A stretch of 64,000 nucleotides of DNA from Fulvitalea axinellae (GTDB lineage Bacteria > Bacteroidota > Bacteroidia > Cytophagales > Cyclobacteriaceae): positions 310,001-374,000 of the forward strand of contig NZ_AP025314.1 of NCBI RefSeq assembly GCF_036492835.1, read 5' to 3'. The position numbers and the translations under genes are program-made. Below, piece by piece: positions 15,604 to 24,549 of this stretch (positions are counted from its first letter, which is position 1; every line of letters starts with the position of its first letter). The notes beneath the pieces were generated by a model. That model was not told the DNA's origin, searched no databases, and was given only the letters and a program-made list of their open reading frames with translations.

Positions 15604-18180
15604 ATGGGCAGAAGATTGGCGGGCGTTGTAACGCTTTTCATTTTATGGGTAAATGTGGCTTTGGGACAAAGTCCGGTGGATAGCCCTTCCGAGTTTTTGG
15701 GCTATGATCTAGGCGATCGTTTTACGCCTCATTACCGTGTAGTGGAATATTTTAGGCATGTGGCCAAATATATGCCTTCGCACGTAAAGCTGAAGGAATA
15801 CGGTCATACATACGAAGGGCGCCCGCTGATATTGGCGTTTGTGGGTTCCTCCGAAAAAATCCAGAACATAGAGGATATAAGACGGGACAATCTGATTAGG
15901 GCCGGAATAAAAAAAGAAAGTCTGGTGCGTCCGCAAGACACCACGGCTTTGGTTTGGCTGAGTTATAATGTCCACGGTAACGAGGCGAGCTCGTCGGAAG
16001 CGGCGATGAAGACGCTCCATTCGTTGACCAACTCGTTTGTAACCCGCGGAAACAATAGCGAGGTTTGGCATGAGAATACTTTGGTGATCATCGACCCTTG
16101 TCTGAATCCCGACGGACGCGATCGTTACGTTAATTGGCAGATGCAGAAGGCGGGGTTTCCTAACAACACGGCTTTGGACGCCGTGGAACACCATGAGCCT
16201 TGGCCCGGAGGAAGGACAAACCATTATCTTTTTGACCTGAACAGGGACTGGTCCTGGCAAACACAAGAGGAAAGCCGTGCCCGGGTAACGGAATATAACC
16301 GTTGGTTGCCTCAGGTTCATGTCGATTTTCACGAACAGGGTGTGGACAGCCCTTATTATTTCGCTCCGGCGGCCGAGCCTTTGCATGAGGATATCACCGC
16401 TTGGCAAAAGGAATTTCAGCGCAAAGTGGGCGAAGCCAACGCCAAGGTATTTGACAAACACGGCTGGCTGTATTTCACGGGTGAAAGCTTTGACTTGCTT
16501 TACCCCGGCTACGGCGATACTTACCCGACATACAACGGCGCTATCGGCATGACTTACGAGCAGGCCGGACATACGACATCAAGTACAGGAGTAGATCAAG
16601 AAAACGGTAATATTCTGAAGTTATCGGATCGTATAGAGCACCATTACGCTTCGGGCTTGGCTACGGTACGCGTTAGCGCCGAAAACGCTCCGAAGTTGGT
16701 GACGGAATTTCAGCGTTATTTCCGTGAATCGGAGACCAGCCCTAAAGGAAAGTACAAAGCATACGTGGTAAGCGGGCAGAACGATCCCGTAAAAATGGAG
16801 GAGCTTGTGGATCTGTTGGATCGCGAAGGTATCCGTTATGGCGGACCTTTGGTGAAAAAGCCCGTAAGAGGCTTCGACTACCGCTTCAACAAATCCAAGG
16901 AAGCCATTAACCTTCATCCCGGCGATTTGGTGATTTCGGCTTATCAGCCCAAGTCCCGGATGCTGAAGATCTTGTTTGAGCCCCGCACTTTCGTCGCCGA
17001 TTCGGTTACTTATGACATTACGGCCTGGTCCATTCCTTACGCTTATGACCTTGACGCTTGGGCGATCACCAATAAAATGTTTGTGAGCCAGCTCCCGCCT
17101 AAATTTAACAAGCCAAGGGAAAAGCAAGTGTTCCGTCCTGACGCCTACGCTTATGTGGTGGAATGGAAAAATATTGAGGACGCCCGTTTGTTGGCCGAAG
17201 TTCTGGGACATGGCGTCAAGGTCCGTTACGCCCGTAAGCCGTTTGCTGTAAACGGTAAAAATTATAAGGCTGGCACTGTTATCATAAGCCGTGAAGACAA
17301 TCGCCATATCGGAGAGGCTTTGGGGAAAACGATTTGGGACCTAAATGGAAAATACGGCGACAAGCTTAGGGCGGTGGATACCGGCTTTACGGAACAAGGT
17401 ATCGACTTTGGGTCAAGCTCTATGGTCTTTGGTAAATCTCCTAAAGTGGCTCTGCTAGGCGGACAGGGTATAGACCCCAATCGTTTCGGCGAATTATGGC
17501 ATTACTTCGAACGGAATTTGGCCTATCCGGTCACCGTTCTAGATACGGATTATTTCGCCAAGGTAAATTTGGATTCGTATGATGTCCTGATTCTTCCCGA
17601 TGGCTATTACTCTTCCACATTGGGCGGAAACGGTTCCGAGCGCATACGAGATTGGGTGTCGGACGGCGGAAAGCTGATCGCTATCCAAGGAGCTGTCGAA
17701 GCTTTGGTGTCGGACGGAAAGTTTGGCTTAAAGGAATACATGGACAAGTCCGAGGAGGACAAAGCGAATAAGCGCAAGAGCGATCTGGAAAAAGCGGATC
17801 TTTTGGCGCCTTACGCAGGACGTGAGCGACGCTGGATTCGCTCTTACTTGGCCGGCGCTATTTACAAAGTGCGTCTGGACAACACCCACCCGTTGGCTTA
17901 CGGATACCCGACACACTACTTTACGATGAAAACCGATTCGCACCGCGTGGCGTACTTGGAAGACGGCTGGAACGTGGCTACGATCGGCTCATCCAAAGAT
18001 CTTGTAAGCGGTTTTGTCGGCTCGGATATTAAGCCGTTGATCGGTGAGACTTTGGTGGCCGGCGTAATGCCGATGGGAAGAGGCAAAGTGGTTTGTTTTG
18101 TTGACGATCCGGTATTTCGGGGGTTCTGGAAAAACGGCGAGTTGATGTTGGCCAACGCTATTTTTATGGTTGGCAATTAA
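15604..18180 (+). CDS. Secreted M14-family zinc carboxypeptidase with C-terminal amidotransferase-like domain
   Basis: 858 residues with a signal peptide cleaved near residue 21 (VALGQ). The M14 domain spans about 35-350: zinc ligands H124 and E127 in NVHGNEA, substrate-binding NPDGRDR (about 168-174), third zinc ligand H243 in VDFHEQG, and the catalytic Glu in MTYEQAGH near residue 320. The remaining 500 residues include a Rossmann/DJ-1-PfpI-like segment (about 615-700, with VLILPDGYYSS). Such large M14 proteins are common in Bacteroidota and presumably degrade extracellular peptides; specificity is unknown. Ends with its own terminator. Confidence 0.9.
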   Translation: MGRRLAGVVTLFILWVNVALGQSPVDSPSEFLGYDLGDRFTPHYRVVEYFRHVAKYMPSHVKLKEYGHTYEGRPLILAFVGSSEKIQNIEDIRRDNLIRAGIKKESLVRPQDTTALVWLSYNVHGNEASSSEAAMKTLHSLTNSFVTRGNNSEVWHENTLVIIDPCLNPDGRDRYVNWQMQKAGFPNNTALDAVEHHEPWPGGRTNHYLFDLNRDWSWQTQEESRARVTEYNRWLPQVHVDFHEQGVDSPYYFAPAAEPLHEDITAWQKEFQRKVGEANAKVFDKHGWLYFTGESFDLLYPGYGDTYPTYNGAIGMTYEQAGHTTSSTGVDQENGNILKLSDRIEHHYASGLATVRVSAENAPKLVTEFQRYFRESETSPKGKYKAYVVSGQNDPVKMEELVDLLDREGIRYGGPLVKKPVRGFDYRFNKSKEAINLHPGDLVISAYQPKSRMLKILFEPRTFVADSVTYDITAWSIPYAYDLDAWAITNKMFVSQLPPKFNKPREKQVFRPDAYAYVVEWKNIEDARLLAEVLGHGVKVRYARKPFAVNGKNYKAGTVIISREDNRHIGEALGKTIWDLNGKYGDKLRAVDTGFTEQGIDFGSSSMVFGKSPKVALLGGQGIDPNRFGELWHYFERNLAYPVTVLDTDYFAKVNLDSYDVLILPDGYYSSTLGGNGSERIRDWVSDGGKLIAIQGAVEALVSDGKFGLKEYMDKSEEDKANKRKSDLEKADLLAPYAGRERRWIRSYLAGAIYKVRLDNTHPLAYGYPTHYFTMKTDSHRVAYLEDGWNVATIGSSKDLVSGFVGSDIKPLIGETLVAGVMPMGRGKVVCFVDDPVFRGFWKNGELMLANAIFMVGN

Positions 18181-18214
18181 AAACTGGAGCGAAGCGAAAA
18201 GCTGTTCCGAATAG

Positions 18215-18260
18215 AAAAACGGAGTGTTTAGAGATTGATGAGGCCAGACACTCCGTTTTT
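18215..18260 (+). terminator. Terminator after the M14 peptidase gene
   Basis: Perfect 13-bp arms at 18215-18227 and 18248-18260 (AAAAACGGAGTGT), the right arm ending in five T; works in both directions. Confidence 0.85.
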
Positions 18261-18678
18261 ACTTTTGTTGTGAATTCTTCTTTTCCAAAAGGCTTGGTTT
18301 GGCAACAGAAAAGGTATACCCATGATGGAATATCTCATCTTCTCGGTTTTATTTTGGCGATGATATTTTTTTGCGTCTAAACTCTTTTTTTACCGCATAG
18401 CACCTGTATGTATGCGATTATTTTCTTGTTTAAGTATTTTTATGCCGAAAATTCACTAAGATCATGTTTTTGTAGATTTTAATGATATTTTTATTTTCAA
18501 AAAAGAAAATAAGTTTTGTGTATTTTGGGGAAGTCTATGCAAAACATAATTCCTTTAGATTTTGTTGGATTGAGTTGGAACTATAAAAATACCAAGACTC
18601 ATATTTTTGTGCGGAGAGAGAATAAGGGAAAAACTCCCGATTTGACCGCGAATTTTACCTAGTAGTAGTTAGCGAGAA
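18261..18678. other. AT-rich intergenic region
   Basis: About 420 bp, clearly AT-richer than neighbouring coding DNA, with no supported gene; presumably the promoter region of the following hydrolase gene. Confidence 0.5.
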
Positions 18679-19512
18679 ATGATGAAAGAGACTTTGATTT
18701 TGCCATCGAAGAGTGGCAAGGATATCTTGATGGATGTGAGGGGACCGGAGGTGAGAGTGGACTGTCCTGTCATTGTTTTTGTACACGGGTTTAAAGGTTA
18801 TAAAGACTGGGGAGCGTTTAATCTGGTGGCCGATTTTTTTGCGGAGAAAGGTTTTGTGTTTGTGAAGTTCAATTTGGCCTGGAACGGCACCACTCCCGAA
18901 GATCCTACCGAATTTACGGACTTGGATAGCTTCGGCAATAATAATATCAGCAAAGAGCTTTTGGATATCGATACCGTACTGGATTATGTCCACGGCGGAA
19001 AAATAGATGGCGTTGATACGGAAAATATTACCCTAATGGGCCATAGTCGTGGTGGTGGCGACGTTATACTTAAAACCGCCGAAGACAACAGGGTAAGTCG
19101 CGCGATCACTTGGGCGACGATATCTAGAGTGACCAATTTTCTGAGTCGTTCGGTTCTTGAGGAGATGGATCTGAAAGGCCATGTGTATATACTGAACGGC
19201 AGAACAATGCAGGAAATGCCGATATACAGGCAGTTTGTGGAGGACTTGGTTCAAAACGCAGAAACCTTGGATATAGAAAAGGCCATGGGGGAGATCCGGG
19301 TTCCGGTTTTGCTGTGCCACGGTACGGACGACGAAGCTGTTTCGGCATCGGCATCGGAACTGTTGTACGAAGATTCCTCATGTGCGGAGCTGTTTATGCT
19401 TGAAGGGGCGAACCATACCTTCGGAATGAAGGAGCCCTGGACGGAAAAAGAGTTGCCGGATTTGACCAAACAACTGGTGGAGCGCTGTCTGGAATTTATT
19501 GAGAAGGGATAA
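18679..19512 (+). CDS. Alpha/beta hydrolase (dienelactone hydrolase-like), cytoplasmic
   Basis: 277 residues with no signal peptide. Oxyanion-hole region VHGFKGYKDW (about 35-44), nucleophile elbow GHSRGG with S123, acid residue in HGTDDEAV (about 215) and catalytic His in GANHTFG (about 252). The layout matches serine hydrolases annotated as dienelactone hydrolase-like or acyl-esterases; the substrate cannot be inferred. Two consecutive ATGs make the start uncertain by one codon. Confidence 0.85.
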   Translation: MMKETLILPSKSGKDILMDVRGPEVRVDCPVIVFVHGFKGYKDWGAFNLVADFFAEKGFVFVKFNLAWNGTTPEDPTEFTDLDSFGNNNISKELLDIDTVLDYVHGGKIDGVDTENITLMGHSRGGGDVILKTAEDNRVSRAITWATISRVTNFLSRSVLEEMDLKGHVYILNGRTMQEMPIYRQFVEDLVQNAETLDIEKAMGEIRVPVLLCHGTDDEAVSASASELLYEDSSCAELFMLEGANHTFGMKEPWTEKELPDLTKQLVERCLEFIEKG

Positions 19513-19621
19513 CAGGTACATGTTATAGGATAATATCATGCGTTGTCTTATTTTGTGGATATACAAAGTAATTGAGGTCCAAAATTAGGTTGCGGTGCAG
19601 CTTTAAACACCCGGATATTTT

Positions 19622-20374
19622 ATGAGACATCTTTTCGTTTGCCTGCTTTTGTTGTTGCCATTGGCCAGCACAGCCCAAAAAATGACCTTTGTTCAGAACG
19701 GGGTGGCATCTTTCTACCATAATAAGTTTAATGGCAGGAAAACGGCGAACGGAGAGATTTTCTCCAATAAAAAGATGACGGCCGCACACCTTAGCTTGCC
19801 TTTCAATACTCTGGTAAGGGTCACAAACAAGAAGAATAACAAGAGCGTGACCGTCCGGATAAATGACCGTGGCCCCTACGCCAAAGGCCGAATCATTGAT
19901 TTGAGCCATGTAGCGGCTTCGAGGTTAGGGTTTGTGCAGGACGGTACGGCGCAGGTTCGTGTCGAGGTTGTTTCTTCACCAGGAGGTAACAAGCCGGCTC
20001 CTGTGGCCAGCGGTGGTGGTAAGTCAGGAGGGAAATCTTCCGGCAAGGTGACCAAAGGCGGAAGCAAGAAAGCTTCGGAACCGAAACGTGAATTTTTTGC
20101 GATCGAAAGCAAGCAATACCAGCCTACCGGTTTTGGCGTTCAGGTGGGAAGCTTCCGGGAGCTTGACAATATCGTGCGTCTAACGTCCGGTTTGGGCGGA
20201 CGCTTCGGATGTCAGATTCTGGTGGAAGTGGCTTATGTAAACGGGCATAAATATTACCGGGTATCTTTGGGTACATTTAAAACCCGTAAGCGAGCCGAGA
20301 GTGTGACCAAAGGGGTGAAGAGCGAATTCCCTGACGCGTTTGTAATTACTTTTCCCGAAAAAGAAAACAGTTGA
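19622..20374 (+). CDS. rlpA: RlpA-family septal-ring protein with DPBB and SPOR domains
   Basis: 250 residues. Signal peptide to about residue 19 (STAQ), a double-psi beta-barrel at about 25-118 (GVASFYHNKFNGRKTANGE and INDRGPYAKGRIIDLS), a Gly/Lys/Ser-rich linker (about 125-150), and a SPOR domain to the C-terminus (GFGVQVGSF...YRVSLGTF.TRK.AE). RlpA proteins are found at division septa, bind denuded glycan through SPOR, and in some species are lytic transglycosylases. The DPBB Asp (IDLS) is present. No lipobox, so probably periplasmic. Confidence 0.9.
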   Translation: MRHLFVCLLLLLPLASTAQKMTFVQNGVASFYHNKFNGRKTANGEIFSNKKMTAAHLSLPFNTLVRVTNKKNNKSVTVRINDRGPYAKGRIIDLSHVAASRLGFVQDGTAQVRVEVVSSPGGNKPAPVASGGGKSGGKSSGKVTKGGSKKASEPKREFFAIESKQYQPTGFGVQVGSFRELDNIVRLTSGLGGRFGCQILVEVAYVNGHKYYRVSLGTFKTRKRAESVTKGVKSEFPDAFVITFPEKENS

Positions 20375-20441
20375 TTTACCCTCTCAGGCTGTTTCTCGGC
20401 TGATTTTTGCGTAAGTTGTGGCTGAATAAATCTGTCAGGAT

Positions 20442-20663
20442 ATGCCACGTCACGAAGATAAAAAATGCCCCCGTTGCGGTGCCGGGTTTGAATGCAAAAC
20501 AGGCTCGGTAACGATTTGCCAATGTTATGCAGTGCCTTTGAATACCGATGAACGGGAGTATATCAGAGAGAAGTTTGACGACTGTTTGTGCGCACGCTGT
20601 TTAGCGCAATTGAAACAGGAATTTCATGATACCGGAAATGAAAAAACGGTCTCCGACAAATAA
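20442..20663 (+). CDS. Cysteine-rich CWC-type small protein
   Basis: 73 residues with four C-x(n)-C positions in the Cys-rich CWC pattern: CPRCGAGFEC, then CQCY, then CLCARCL. This fits a small structural zinc-binding protein. Its function is unknown. The final codons double as the left arm of the terminator shared with the convergent MFS gene. Confidence 0.82.
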   Translation: MPRHEDKKCPRCGAGFECKTGSVTICQCYAVPLNTDEREYIREKFDDCLCARCLAQLKQEFHDTGNEKTVSDK

Positions 20664-20682
20664 GCGTCGGAGACCGTTTTTT
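20641..20682. terminator. Bidirectional terminator overlapping two coding ends
   Basis: Perfect 17-bp arms at 20641-20657 and 20666-20682 with A/T runs at both outer edges. The left arm is coding sequence of the CWC gene and the right arm contacts the stop codon of the convergent MFS gene. Confidence 0.9.
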
Positions 20683-21907
20683 ATGCGAACCGGAACCGCT
20701 TGCTCCGTAAAGCCATAAACGTTAAGAAAGACAGCGTACAGGCTGTTAGCAGAATGCCGATAAAACCCTTCTGCATATCGTAGTAATTTTGGAAGACTAC
20801 CCCGAATATCACGGGGGAAACGGCCGTAGCCAAAACCATAATAGTTGACACTAGGCTTTTTGTTGTGCCCAAATATTGGGCGCCATAGATTTCCGCCCAC
20901 AAGGCGCTTCCTACCAAACTTCCGAAACTTAGGGACATGCCGTTAAGGCTAAGGTAAACGGCTAAACGCCAAGAATCATTGCCCGAAAATAAAACAGCGA
21001 TACCTATGGCCAAAGGTATGGGAGCCAAAGGAGCGAGTCTGACAGCGGTGAACTTATCGATGAGCGGGCCGGTAAATAGTGTGCTGATAATCCGGAATGT
21101 TCCGAAGAAAATAAACGTGGCGGCGAACCAGCCTTCCTCCCACCCTTTTGCCTCAAGGATTAGGTTTTGGTGGATGAAAACGCCGGTAGTCACGAACGGG
21201 CTGAATACGACCGTAAGCGCCGGCGCCAGAAAAGTGAAATCTTTTAGCAGTGCCTTTCTTGATAATTTTCCCGATCCGACCCTAGTGGATTTTTTGCCCG
21301 TAGCGTGAATATGCTCGTCTGGTTTTATGAGGAAAGTGCAGAGCGCCGGAAAAGCGATTCCGGCCAATACGGCGAAGATTACCCAAGTCTCTTGCCAGCC
21401 CCAAAGCGCAATGGAGGCTATGATCATTGCGGGAGCGAAAATCTCACCTATCGACATTCCCATTGACGCTAATGCCAATGCCTTTCCTCTATTATGGTGA
21501 AAGAATTTTCCCATGGCCGTAGCGCCAGCGAGAGGCATCAAACCTTGGCCGGAAAGCCTAAGGCCGGTAAGGGCTATAAGCATCACCCAAGGATTTCCGG
21601 CCGAAGCTAAAACCAAACAAAAGCCACCCAAAGCCAAGCCGTTAATTCTGCTGAAAGAACGTATCGGCATCTTGTCGGTAAAAGGTCCGAATACCGAAAG
21701 TAGAAACGCTCCGCCCAAAGTGGCGGCGGAATAGTAATACGAAAAGGTTTGGTTATCGAGACTAAAACTGCTGAGAAGGTATGGGACAAACAGGCTTATC
21801 AGAAAAGATTGTCCGAAAGAAGAGGCAAGATAATGCGAAGCGCCGAAGCCGATAATGCGGGGATAGCGGATCACGAGTCTGCCGTAATGTGACAGGAGAT
21901 GTTTCAT
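20681..21907 (-). CDS. MFS transporter
   Basis: About 408 residues with 12 predicted transmembrane segments in two six-helix halves separated by a basic loop (about 195-220, including TGKKSTRVGSGK). The loop 2-3 motif reads G-x-F-T-D-K-M-P-I-R, a variant of the MFS G-x-x-x-D-R-x-G-R-K signature. The frame is open upstream, but the ATG at 21907 gives a normal short cytoplasmic N-terminus before helix 1, so I choose it. Substrate not predictable. Confidence 0.85.
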   Translation of the reverse strand: MKHLLSHYGRLVIRYPRIIGFGASHYLASSFGQSFLISLFVPYLLSSFSLDNQTFSYYYSAATLGGAFLLSVFGPFTDKMPIRSFSRINGLALGGFCLVLASAGNPWVMLIALTGLRLSGQGLMPLAGATAMGKFFHHNRGKALALASMGMSIGEIFAPAMIIASIALWGWQETWVIFAVLAGIAFPALCTFLIKPDEHIHATGKKSTRVGSGKLSRKALLKDFTFLAPALTVVFSPFVTTGVFIHQNLILEAKGWEEGWFAATFIFFGTFRIISTLFTGPLIDKFTAVRLAPLAPIPLAIGIAVLFSGNDSWRLAVYLSLNGMSLSFGSLVGSALWAEIYGAQYLGTTKSLVSTIMVLATAVSPVIFGVVFQNYYDMQKGFIGILLTACTLSFLTFMALRSKRFRFA

Positions 21908-22029
21908 AGCGCATCGGGCATGAGATGTTGTCTTGAATCGTGAGGGATTCCGGTGCCCGTTTTCGGAATCTGTCACCAAACTGCGGGCCAATCTGTTTTG
22001 AAAACACTTGTCTGGTTGGCCCGAAAACA

Positions 22030-22061
22030 AAACTGCCGGGACCAGAAGGCCTCGGCAGTTT
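22030..22061 (-). terminator. Terminator after ppiD
   Basis: Arms 22030-22038 and 22053-22061 (AAACTGCCG) form a 9-bp stem; the minus-strand transcript continues into a T-rich stretch. Confidence 0.65.
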
Positions 22062-22083
22062 GCAAATGATATTTTCGAAAATC

Positions 22084-24183
22084 TTAGTAGTGCTTGTAGC
22101 GCTCGTCTTTTACGCCAGCGTGTTTTTCCAAAGACTTGCTGATGTTGAAGGCCGTTTGCGAACGCTTACGGCTGTTAAGCTGGTCTTTGTAGCTGTTGTA
22201 GTCAGCGATTTCAGGAGCCGCTTGCTTGCGGATAACTTGGATAACGGCGATACCGTTGTCAAGCTTGATTGGTCCTGATATTTGTCCTTCCTTCAGACCG
22301 AGGGCAGTACCCACGAGCTCAGGAGCGAATCCTGTAGAAGGCAAAGTGTTGTCGCTCGGCTTGAGGCCGGACTTGTTGAAAACGTTGGCTTCGCTACCGA
22401 AGGCGATCGCCCATTCGTTGATGTCGCCGTTTTTCGTTTTCTGAAGTTTCTCAGTGATGAAGACAGCTTTCTTCTCGTTACGGGCTTTGCGCTCGGCAGT
22501 GCTTTTCACGCTTGCGAATGATGCTGTTCCTTCTTCGGTCTTACCGGTCATTATCATTACGAGGTAGTGGTCGTCTCCCGCTTCGAATACCTGAGACACT
22601 TTTCCTACTTCGCCTTCGCGGTACAACCAAGTCACGGCGCTACGGGCGTCGCCTACGAAACCGATTCTTCTGTCAGTGGCGCGAACGTCAACGGCGTCGC
22701 GGATGGCGTACCCGTCTTTCTCGGCGTTAGCTTTGAAGTCGTCGTAGTCAGTGCTGGTGCTGGCGAAGAGGTCAGCTTTCTTGTAAACGGCGTCTACAGA
22801 CTCATCGCTTGGGTAAAGCTCGCGCTCGATTGTAGCGACTGTGTATACGTTGTAGTTCGGCAACGAAGTCACGTCGATGATGTGGTAACCGAACTCCGTT
22901 TTTACGAGGTTGCGGAGAACGCCGGTTCTCTTGGCGTCGAAAACAGCTTTCTCAAATGGAGCGACCATACGGCCTTTCGTGAACCATCCGAGATCGCCAC
23001 CGCGAGTAGCGGTTCCGTCCTGTCCGTATTTGGCTGCCATAGCGGCGAAGTTGGCGCCACCACGGATTTCTTTCAATACTTTCTGAGCCTCTTTCTTAAC
23101 CTCGGCGTCATTGCTACCGTCAGTTTTGAAGAGAATGTGGCTGGCGCGTACCGAGGCGTTCTCGCCTTTGGTAATGTCAGTCACTTTGTAGAGCGTGTAG
23201 TACTGACCGGTCTTGTAAGGTCCTCTAACGTCTCCTGCCGAAAGGATCGGCGCATTGATTTGCAGACGGCGTGGCAATTCGGCGGCACCGAAGTGTCCGT
23301 AGAAGTTGAATCCGCGAGAGTTCTCGGTGTTGATCTTGGCGTAGATCGAGTCCTCTTTCGCTTGGCGGAAATCTTCTTTCACCTCAGCCATTTCCTTCAT
23401 GAAGGCTGCGCTGTCCTCGGCCGTAGGGATTACGGCGAAGTCTACGTATTTGGCCGAACGACCTTCCTCGTTAACCTGGAAATCTTCCGCATGGCTGTTG
23501 AGGTAGGCTTTGGCTTCTCCTTCGCTTACTTTGAATACGCTGTCAGCCAAGGCCGAGTACGGTACGTAAAGGTAACGGGTGTCGATAAGCTCCGTCTGGT
23601 TGTTATATTCTTTTTGAGCCTCAATTTTAGTGGTGTAGTCACCGTTGAGGATCATGTTCTCATATTTGAGACGCAGACGCGATGGGCGCAAGGTCTGCTC
23701 GTAGTTGGCCATGAATTGTCCCTGAGGGCTGTTCAGGAAGTTGATCAAGGCCTCTTTGTCGAATTCTCCGGTCTCCGGGTTGGTGAATCCCTGCTTGATT
23801 TCGGGCAGGATATTCTCTCCCTGAACCATATCGACAACTTCAGAGTCGGTTACGCCGATACCGAGCTCCTTGTACTGTTCGTCATAAGTGTAACGGCTCA
23901 CCAATAGTTGCCAGGCTTGGTTCTGGATGGTGTAGTTTTCGGCGTCGTTCGGCTGGCGACGGTTACGGCTAGCGAACTGTTGCTTCATTTGGTTGATCTC
24001 GGCGTCGAACTCCTCAAGCGAGATTTCCTCTCCGCCTATCTCGCCTACGGTCCTTTTACCTTTTCCCAGCAAGACGGAGTTGGGTCCGATAAGGTCCCCT
24101 CCGACCACAAAAAGGCCCAGTCCGACGGCGACGATGCCTACGGCCAAACCCGTTTTTTCGCGTATCTTATTGATTAATGCCAT
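22084..24183 (-). CDS. ppiD: Membrane-anchored peptidyl-prolyl isomerase/chaperone, PpiD-like
   Basis: 699 residues. An N-terminal membrane anchor (about 12-32, GLAVGIVAVGLGLFVVGGDL) is followed by a SurA_N/PpiD chaperone region and a parvulin PPIC domain at about 340-440 (ASHILFKT, GGDLGWFTKGRMVAPFE.AVF, TEFGYHIIDV). A long C-terminal periplasmic part carries a second parvulin-like region. It likely helps secreted and outer membrane proteins fold at the inner membrane. It is last in the minus-strand run that contains lptC and the CBS/CorC protein, the usual order in Bacteroidota. Confidence 0.9.
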   Translation of the reverse strand: MALINKIREKTGLAVGIVAVGLGLFVVGGDLIGPNSVLLGKGKRTVGEIGGEEISLEEFDAEINQMKQQFASRNRRQPNDAENYTIQNQAWQLLVSRYTYDEQYKELGIGVTDSEVVDMVQGENILPEIKQGFTNPETGEFDKEALINFLNSPQGQFMANYEQTLRPSRLRLKYENMILNGDYTTKIEAQKEYNNQTELIDTRYLYVPYSALADSVFKVSEGEAKAYLNSHAEDFQVNEEGRSAKYVDFAVIPTAEDSAAFMKEMAEVKEDFRQAKEDSIYAKINTENSRGFNFYGHFGAAELPRRLQINAPILSAGDVRGPYKTGQYYTLYKVTDITKGENASVRASHILFKTDGSNDAEVKKEAQKVLKEIRGGANFAAMAAKYGQDGTATRGGDLGWFTKGRMVAPFEKAVFDAKRTGVLRNLVKTEFGYHIIDVTSLPNYNVYTVATIERELYPSDESVDAVYKKADLFASTSTDYDDFKANAEKDGYAIRDAVDVRATDRRIGFVGDARSAVTWLYREGEVGKVSQVFEAGDDHYLVMIMTGKTEEGTASFASVKSTAERKARNEKKAVFITEKLQKTKNGDINEWAIAFGSEANVFNKSGLKPSDNTLPSTGFAPELVGTALGLKEGQISGPIKLDNGIAVIQVIRKQAAPEIADYNSYKDQLNSRKRSQTAFNISKSLEKHAGVKDERYKHY

Positions 24184-24549
24184 TGTTTATGAATTATGCG
24201 CTTAGATTTCTCCTTTTGTCAGAAAAATGCCATGAAAATACTTGTCCGTTTTGCGGGTTAACTTTTTAGCGTGGTCTCCGCTAGGCCACGGGCCGGCAAA
24301 ATAGTGCCATCTCCGCCAATAACAAAGATAACAAATTCCGCACTTTTGGGCTATACGCCTTTGATTATCTTGCGATAAGCGTCCTATGAACCCAAAAAAT
24401 CGGTGGCGCCGGGGCTGTATTTTCCGGAAAAGAAACGTTAGCCGGGCCCATTTCCCGGTCCGCAGGGACAAAAAAGCGGACAAGGTTGCGCAAGGTAAAC
24501 AAAATACGGGTATTCTTCAACGGATGAATTGAATGGCTATGAGGCCTTT
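24184..24549. other. Intergenic region upstream of ppiD
   Basis: No gene seen. The minus strand contains a perfect -7-type box, TATCTTTG (24323-24330), about 140 bp before ppiD, but without a TTG at the right distance, so a promoter is only a possibility. Confidence 0.4.

Noticed and set aside
22567..23907. 446-codon plus-strand frame opposite ppiD
   Set aside because: Val/Phe/Ser-rich antisense shadow; ppiD on the other strand has clear domains.
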